NCBI RefSeq assembly: GCF_932294415.1
Contig: NC_065535.1
Coordinates: 85,333,862 to 85,397,861, forward strand
Direction: 5' to 3'
DNA length: 64,000 nucleotides
DNA from: Quercus robur
Lineage: Eukaryota; Streptophyta; Magnoliopsida; Fagales; Fagaceae
Part shown: piece by piece, positions 59,501-64,000 of the stretch
Numbering within the stretch: position 1 is the stretch's first letter
How the letters are laid out: each line of letters starts with the position of its first letter
Notes under the pieces: model-generated
Databases searched by the model: none
Told to the model about the DNA's origin: nothing
The model's input: the letters and a program-made list of their open reading frames with translations, nothing else
Translations under genes and position numbers: made by a program

Positions 59501-59912
59501 CACAAAAAACCCATTAATTAAAATCATCCAGCAACCAAAATTAACAAAAGGGTATGCCAAATAAATAAATAAAAGACGAATTACTTACCAACCAATAAGG
59601 AAGGGAAAGAACAGTACGGCTGACAGCGAGAAAGAGAATCCCATAACCAAAGAAACAAAAGACAGAACCAATGATGAGAACAACCCAAGGAGGAAACCTG
59701 TCACAAACTACGCCTGGAAGGAGGCCAACGTTTTCACCAATATCGTTGGCCACACCGATCATGGTAAGCTGGTGCTGGTTAAAACCCAGAACTGATTTCA
59801 AGGAATGAGAGTAAAGTGGGAAAGTGTATGCATTGCCTGATGCAATTTCAACCCAAACTGCAGCTCCTAGCCCCACCCATGGTGGCCTTGTTCCTGCTTT
59901 CAGTGCCACCAT
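56536..59912 (-). CDS. Nodulin-like / MFS transporter (NFD4-like)
   Basis: Three exons join in frame: 59589-59912, 57520-58430, 56536-57022 (1722 nt, 573 residues), GT/AG at both introns. The N-terminal half is a Nodulin-like domain: WVGLGAAVWVEIASGNAYTF, YSHSLKSVLGFNQHQL, NDIGENVGLLPG, then NSNAWFSTAVIVTNMRNFPL and RGTVAGILKGYVGLSAAVFT. A long hydrophilic loop (about residues 280-350, with a KKKRRPKRGED patch and a possible dileucine EPLLTP) separates it from an MFS-like half with VGSGVTVLNNLAQIG, FCNFVGRLGGG, SELFGLKHFG and SNFMALGNPIGAFLFSG. About a dozen membrane spans are expected. The substrate is unknown; some relatives move nitrate, amino acids or metals. The protein resembles NFD4-like members, but orthology is not claimed. 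Confidence 0.93.
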
Positions 59913-61594
59913 AGCTACTATGCTCAGGAGCTAGTAAGAGAGCTTATAGGCTTATCTTCCTATTAAATTGGGAATTTTCAGTTTGAGGAAATGTATGGCA
60001 GACAGACACACAGGAGGAGAGTGAGGCAGAGAAAGAGAACAAAGAATGGTCTAATGTTGTCTGTCTGGTTGTTTAATATAATATTTTGGGTGTAGTCAGC
60101 AATGACTTTGCTTTTGCCTATATGTTTGGACTTCTCTACGGTTGAGTTTCCTGAAAGATTGTTATTGATTTTTATATGGGTCTGTAATAGATTTTTATAT
60201 GAGTGTATTCATGATTTTATTATAGGAGGTGACTCTCTCGTTATTTCCCAGTCATTTTACCCCTCTTACGTTTCGTTTGCTTCAATTGTTTATAATATGT
60301 TGTCTTTTATGGATGAATTTTGTCATGTTCATATCTCCCATGTAGGTAAACAATACAATTGCTCAACTAATTTGTTAACTAAAAAAGTTTTAATCATTGG
60401 TGATTTTTTTTTTTTGCTTGAATTGAAGATAATCCTTATTTTCTAAAATAAGCTATTCTCTATGATGTAATAATTGTTTTTCATATTGAATAAGGTTTGA
60501 TATATTCCTATATAAAAAGAATTGACAGATAATTGTGAAATTGATTAGGACTCTAAACATCATTTCCATTGACGCAGATATCACAATCTATTACTTCTAT
60601 AATTGAAAAAAATAAAGTAAAGAAAACGAGTTATTCTTTCTTTCTTATACTAATTTAGAAGCCATACAAGATAAAAGTCTCATGCACAGTTTTAAATATG
60701 AAATTTGTCCTATATTTAGACTTATTAATTTTTGAATAGGAGTAATATTCTTCCTTTTTAGTTGGGGAGGTTGTGTGGAGTCTTGACATGTGTAGGCGTT
60801 CAAATTGACATTTACATTTTTATTATATTTTTTTTGTGGCGGTGGGGAGTGGGGACACGATGTTGCGCAAAGCTTTTTACATGCAACGGTGGATACAATT
60901 TACTTGAAGCAATCAATTGATCTGGCTTCTGGCCCACCCAAAATACTTTTCTTTGGTTGCTAATGCCTTCATTGCCTTGTATCTTTCATTGTTAATAAAT
61001 CTAGTTCAGTGGTTCCGTTTCAGTTTAGATAATGATTATTAATAATGTCAAAATAATGATAAATTAAATTTATTCACCTTACCAACCTGTTGGATAGGTA
61101 CATTTGAGCCCTGAGTCCAGACCTCTCGCTGGTACAAAAGCAAGAAAGAGAGAAATCATTCAACTTTAATGCCAATGAAGTAATGATTTTATTCCTCAAT
61201 AATTACAATGCCGACGGTCTAATAATTTTTTAAATATTGAAATTAAAAATTAAAATATTTACTCTTTTTTTTAAGAAAATAAAATATTCACTTTTTTAAT
61301 ATCAGTTCTTAGATTAATAAAAATTTTAATCTTTTACTTTTTACCTTCTTAACTTTTTTTTCTATGCATTTTCATGGTGCAATAGCATTGAATCCAAATC
61401 CACTCCACGAATTCCAAAGGGTGTGGCATATTGGTCAGGCGAACTTTGGGACGAGTGGTAAAACCCTGACGTCTTGAGTTTGAGTAGCCATACGTTCATT
61501 CACTCCCTTGAGATCATTAGATTGGGGGAATTTAATTGCCCCTTGAATTACCTGAGATGTATTTGTAAAAAACTTCTTGTCGAGGGTAATTCAA
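59913..61594. other. 5' flank of transporter gene and intergenic
   Basis: The first 100-150 bp, with GAGAGTGAGGCAGAGAAAGA, probably hold the 5' untranslated leader on the minus strand. No gene recognised beyond. Confidence 0.4.
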
Positions 61595-62990
61595 GAGACA
61601 ATTGGAAGATGGTTCAAACTTAACACCAATGGATCATTTTGGAAATCCAAGTCTTGCCTGAGGTGGATGGTAATTTGAGACAATGTGGGAGGAAATTGGG
61701 CGATGAAATTTTCAAAACCTATAGGGTGAACACTACCAATGTGTTGGCTAGAGTTTTGAATATTAAAAGATGGCTTATTATTGGGGTTAGCACTCACAGC
61801 AGTGGTGCTAAATAGCTATATTACTATTTTTTAGCACCACTGATCACAAAAGAAGAGCTACAGCAGTGGAGCTATAGCCAAATTTTTTTTGCTTCTCAGC
61901 TACAGTGCACATCTAAAGATAGATGTGCACTGTAGATCAAAGGTAAAAAAAATATATATTATTTTATTTTGTGTTCACACTATGATTAGAATATTTTATT
62001 TATTTTTTTCTTTCTCCTCCTTCCCTATTCTACCCGTTGCTCCTCTCTCCCCTCAATTGGTCCTCACATTCTTCATTTCTTCCCGTTGCAAGCTTCAATT
62101 CCTCCACTCGTCGCCGACCTAAGCCCCTACCCAGCACCGACAACGCTGACCCAAGCCTTTGCCCAATGCCGACCCAAGAGCTGACAACGCCGACCGAAGC
62201 CCCTGCCTAGTGCCGACAATGCCAATTGATCTCTTCGTTCTCCGCCCCTATCTCTCTGCTATCTCATTTTTCCTCTACTCTGTCTCTCAATCTTTCTCCG
62301 TCTCAAACACCAAGACCCATGATTGCCGGTGCTGGGTTTTGATTTTGTCGCCGTGATTGACAAAACAGCGTTGTTGCCGTGATTGGGTTTTATGTTGATG
62401 GGTTCTATTTTTATTTTGATGAATGAGTATTGATTTTGTTGATGGTTAATGAATGGGGTTTGTTGATGGTTGATGAATGATGGCTGGATTTCTCTAGTTA
62501 ATGAATGGTGGTGGCGGTGGTGGTGGTTGTGGGTGTGGTTGTGGCTGATGGTAGAGGTGGTTGTGGATGTTTTTTGGGTAATGAGATATATTATTTTATT
62601 GTAGTGGTTATATTATTTTATTGTGATGTTTATATTATTTTATTGTGTTGAAAGTTAAAATAGATCTACTGCTGCAGTATATGTGTAGGTAAAATAAATA
62701 AAATAACTTTTGGTGAAGCTAAAAAACTAAATTTTTAGCTCCACTATTGTGGATGCTCTTACCAACTTATTACACATTGAACTTGAAGCTAAATATGTTG
62801 TTAATATTTTGAAAAGCAGTATTTATACCAAACTTTTAATGGAATCCCAATTATTATTGACTACAAAAACCTTTAAAAGATGGTTCCTGACCCAAGATTA
62901 TTGATCATGTCTATCGTGAAACCAATTATGTGCAAATGATGTAGCTAAACCTGCTGGAGCGTCTCAATCTTTTTGTTTTGTTATACATGT
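61595..62990 (+). pseudogene. LINE RNase H-like domain, split by a MITE
   Basis: Left part (61607-61789): WFKLNTNGSFWKSKSCL, then DNVGGNWAMKFSKPIG and LKDGLLLG, with stops. Right part (62759-62990): NLLHIELEAKYVVNILKSS, TKTFKRWF, then VYRETN..CANDVAKPAGAS. Together they give the family order LN.DGS / DN.G.W..GFS / L.DGL.L / LE.E.....V / YRE.N..AD.LA. The 61790-62758 MITE sits exactly in the gap. Several stops and frameshifts show that the domain was dead before or after the insertion. Confidence 0.75.
61790..62758. mobile_element. Harbinger-type MITE inside the LINE relic
   Basis: Ends GCACTCACAGCAGTGGTGCTA and, complemented, GAGCATCCACAATAGTGGAGC. TTA flanks both sides (61787-61789 and 62759-62761). 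Related to 49601-49970 in both arms (GCAGTGGAGCTATAGCC, GTGCACTGTAG, ATTATTTTATTGTG). It is longer because of an inner 500-bp block rich in GCCGA, CCCCTGCC and GTGGTGG sequence. Confidence 0.82.
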
Positions 62991-63195
62991 GGGTCTGTCG
63001 ACAGACCACATGTGGTGGAAACTGGAAAGAATACCGGCATTTGATAAGACAAAGCTCTATTGGAATTGTCTGATTGATTTCGGAGACGCTTGTGGTTTGA
63101 ATGGTTCTAGAAAAATGAAAGGGATGATAGATAATATGAGGAGGGGTTGGCAGATCTTAGCGGCAATATACCATACTACTGATCATCACCATTGA
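62989..63195 (+). other. Open frame of unknown nature
   Basis: About 68 codons after the RNase H relic, reading LSTDHMWWKLERIPAFDKTK then LYWNCLIDFGDACGL and on to a TGA. The composition is protein-like, but I do not recognise a family. It starts at GTG and continues from the LINE frame, so it may be a fragment of another gene or element joined to the LINE remnant. Confidence 0.25.
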
Positions 63196-64000
63196 CAACT
63201 CTCTCTCTCTCTCCCCCAAATGAAGTAATGATGTTATTTTTGAAAATTAATATATTGTCACTGCAATTTTTTTTTTTAAATGAATTAGAGGCTTTTAAAA
63301 ATTCCTTTTGATATTTTTAATCAGTTTTACTAACATAATTTGAGAATGATAGTGCATATATATAAATATATATAGGATAAATTACGTATTTAGTCCTTAT
63401 ATTTTATACCATATTTTAATGTGACTACTTAATTAAAAAAATACATTTCTATTTCACAAGAAAAAATCCATGTGGCAGAATCTTAAAAGGGGAACTTAAG
63501 GAATAACACCTAAATACTGTACTTAAGTCTTACTTTTATTATATACTCTTATAATATAGTAACATAATACTTCCACCACTCATATTAACAATAGATCTCA
63601 TTAATTAAATTTATTAACAATAGATCTCATTAATTAAATTTATAACAGGTGGAATACTTAATATTTTTTCCTTTTTTATTTATTTATTGATCTTCCTCGT
63701 GCCAACTTTTTGTAGCATGACACCAATCTTAAAGGGACCTATATAGATTAAATTATTAATGTGGGATCTTGTGGTTTCTTCTTCTTTTTTGGATGGAAGG
63801 GATATTTTGGTTTCTAATTAAGCGTGATTCATTAGACCAGTTGATTTAGGACCTTTCCATTTGTGGAGAGGAATTATGCTACGGAAACAAGGTAGATTTC
63901 CTAGCATTTGTGGGTCCTTCTGAATTGTATGAGTATGAGAAATTTCCGCCCTATTTTTACAGGACATTGATTGAACCCCCACTCGTGACCTAAACCTAAC
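63196..64000. other. Intergenic, no gene seen
   Basis: AT-rich. A 28-bp direct duplication (ATTAACAATAGATCTCATTAATTAAATT) lies at about 63585-63641. Confidence 0.45.

Noticed and set aside
1-64000. tRNA, rRNA or other structural RNA genes
   Set aside because: Only SINE-type A/B boxes were seen; no cloverleaf could be built by eye.

Overview
The window is nuclear DNA of a flowering plant, most likely a woody eudicot. Introns are spliced GT...AG on a strongly AT-rich background full of poly(A), poly(T) and (TA)n tracts. Many classes of plant transposable element are nested in one another. Several repeat families (the CCTCGGAC-rich LTR element, a tRNA-derived SINE, GAGCA-ended miniature elements) look like those I remember from Fagaceae (oak, chestnut). 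That taxonomic guess is inference from memory, not a search.

Five protein genes can be modelled. (1) 4476-5825 (+): an intronless, domesticated PIF/Harbinger transposase of the ALP1-like type, with the DDE catalytic residues apparently lost. (2) 25772-30424 (-): a six-exon leucine-rich-repeat receptor-like protein with signal peptide, ectodomain, one membrane span and no kinase. Exons join in frame to 1033 codons and all five introns are phase 1. (3) 35004-40922 (-): a seven-exon mitochondrial calcium uptake protein (MICU type, three EF-hands, 498 residues). (4) 45116-46021 (+): a SAM-domain protein with a tandem SGPLD repeat tail. (5) 56536-59912 (-): a three-exon Nodulin-like/MFS transporter of 573 residues.

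Broken genes: an RPM1-like NLR leucine-rich-repeat fragment (23254-24474) whose last repeat is duplicated, a relic of a second receptor-like protein tail (about 25120-25300), and four LINE RNase H-like fragments (window start, 7546-7985, 42673-42836, and 61595-62990).

Layout: 1-4475 is repeat-rich and holds Helitron ends. 5826-8440 is intergenic with a LINE relic. 8445-19800 may be one Helitron filled by later insertions: a complete non-autonomous LTR retrotransposon with an 81-bp tandem array (10778-16317, target duplication ATACT), a hAT-type MITE and a solo LTR (18594-19366, TTAAC). 19801-25771 has Helitron fragments, the NLR relic, a SINE and the RLP relic. A foldback MITE with 9-bp target duplications lies 107 bp upstream of the RLP start codon. 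46022-56300 is an island of TIR elements (Mutator-like, Harbinger-like, hAT-like) plus another solo LTR. 59913-64000 is intergenic with a Harbinger-type MITE sitting inside a LINE RNase H domain.

The host genes look independent of each other; no biosynthetic cluster is visible. The strongest novel leads are the GTCCTCGG/CCGAGGAC hairpin motif shared by the LTRs and their internal array, the 1:1 match of RLP exons to whole leucine-rich repeats, the foldback element in the RLP promoter, and the datable layers of nested insertions.
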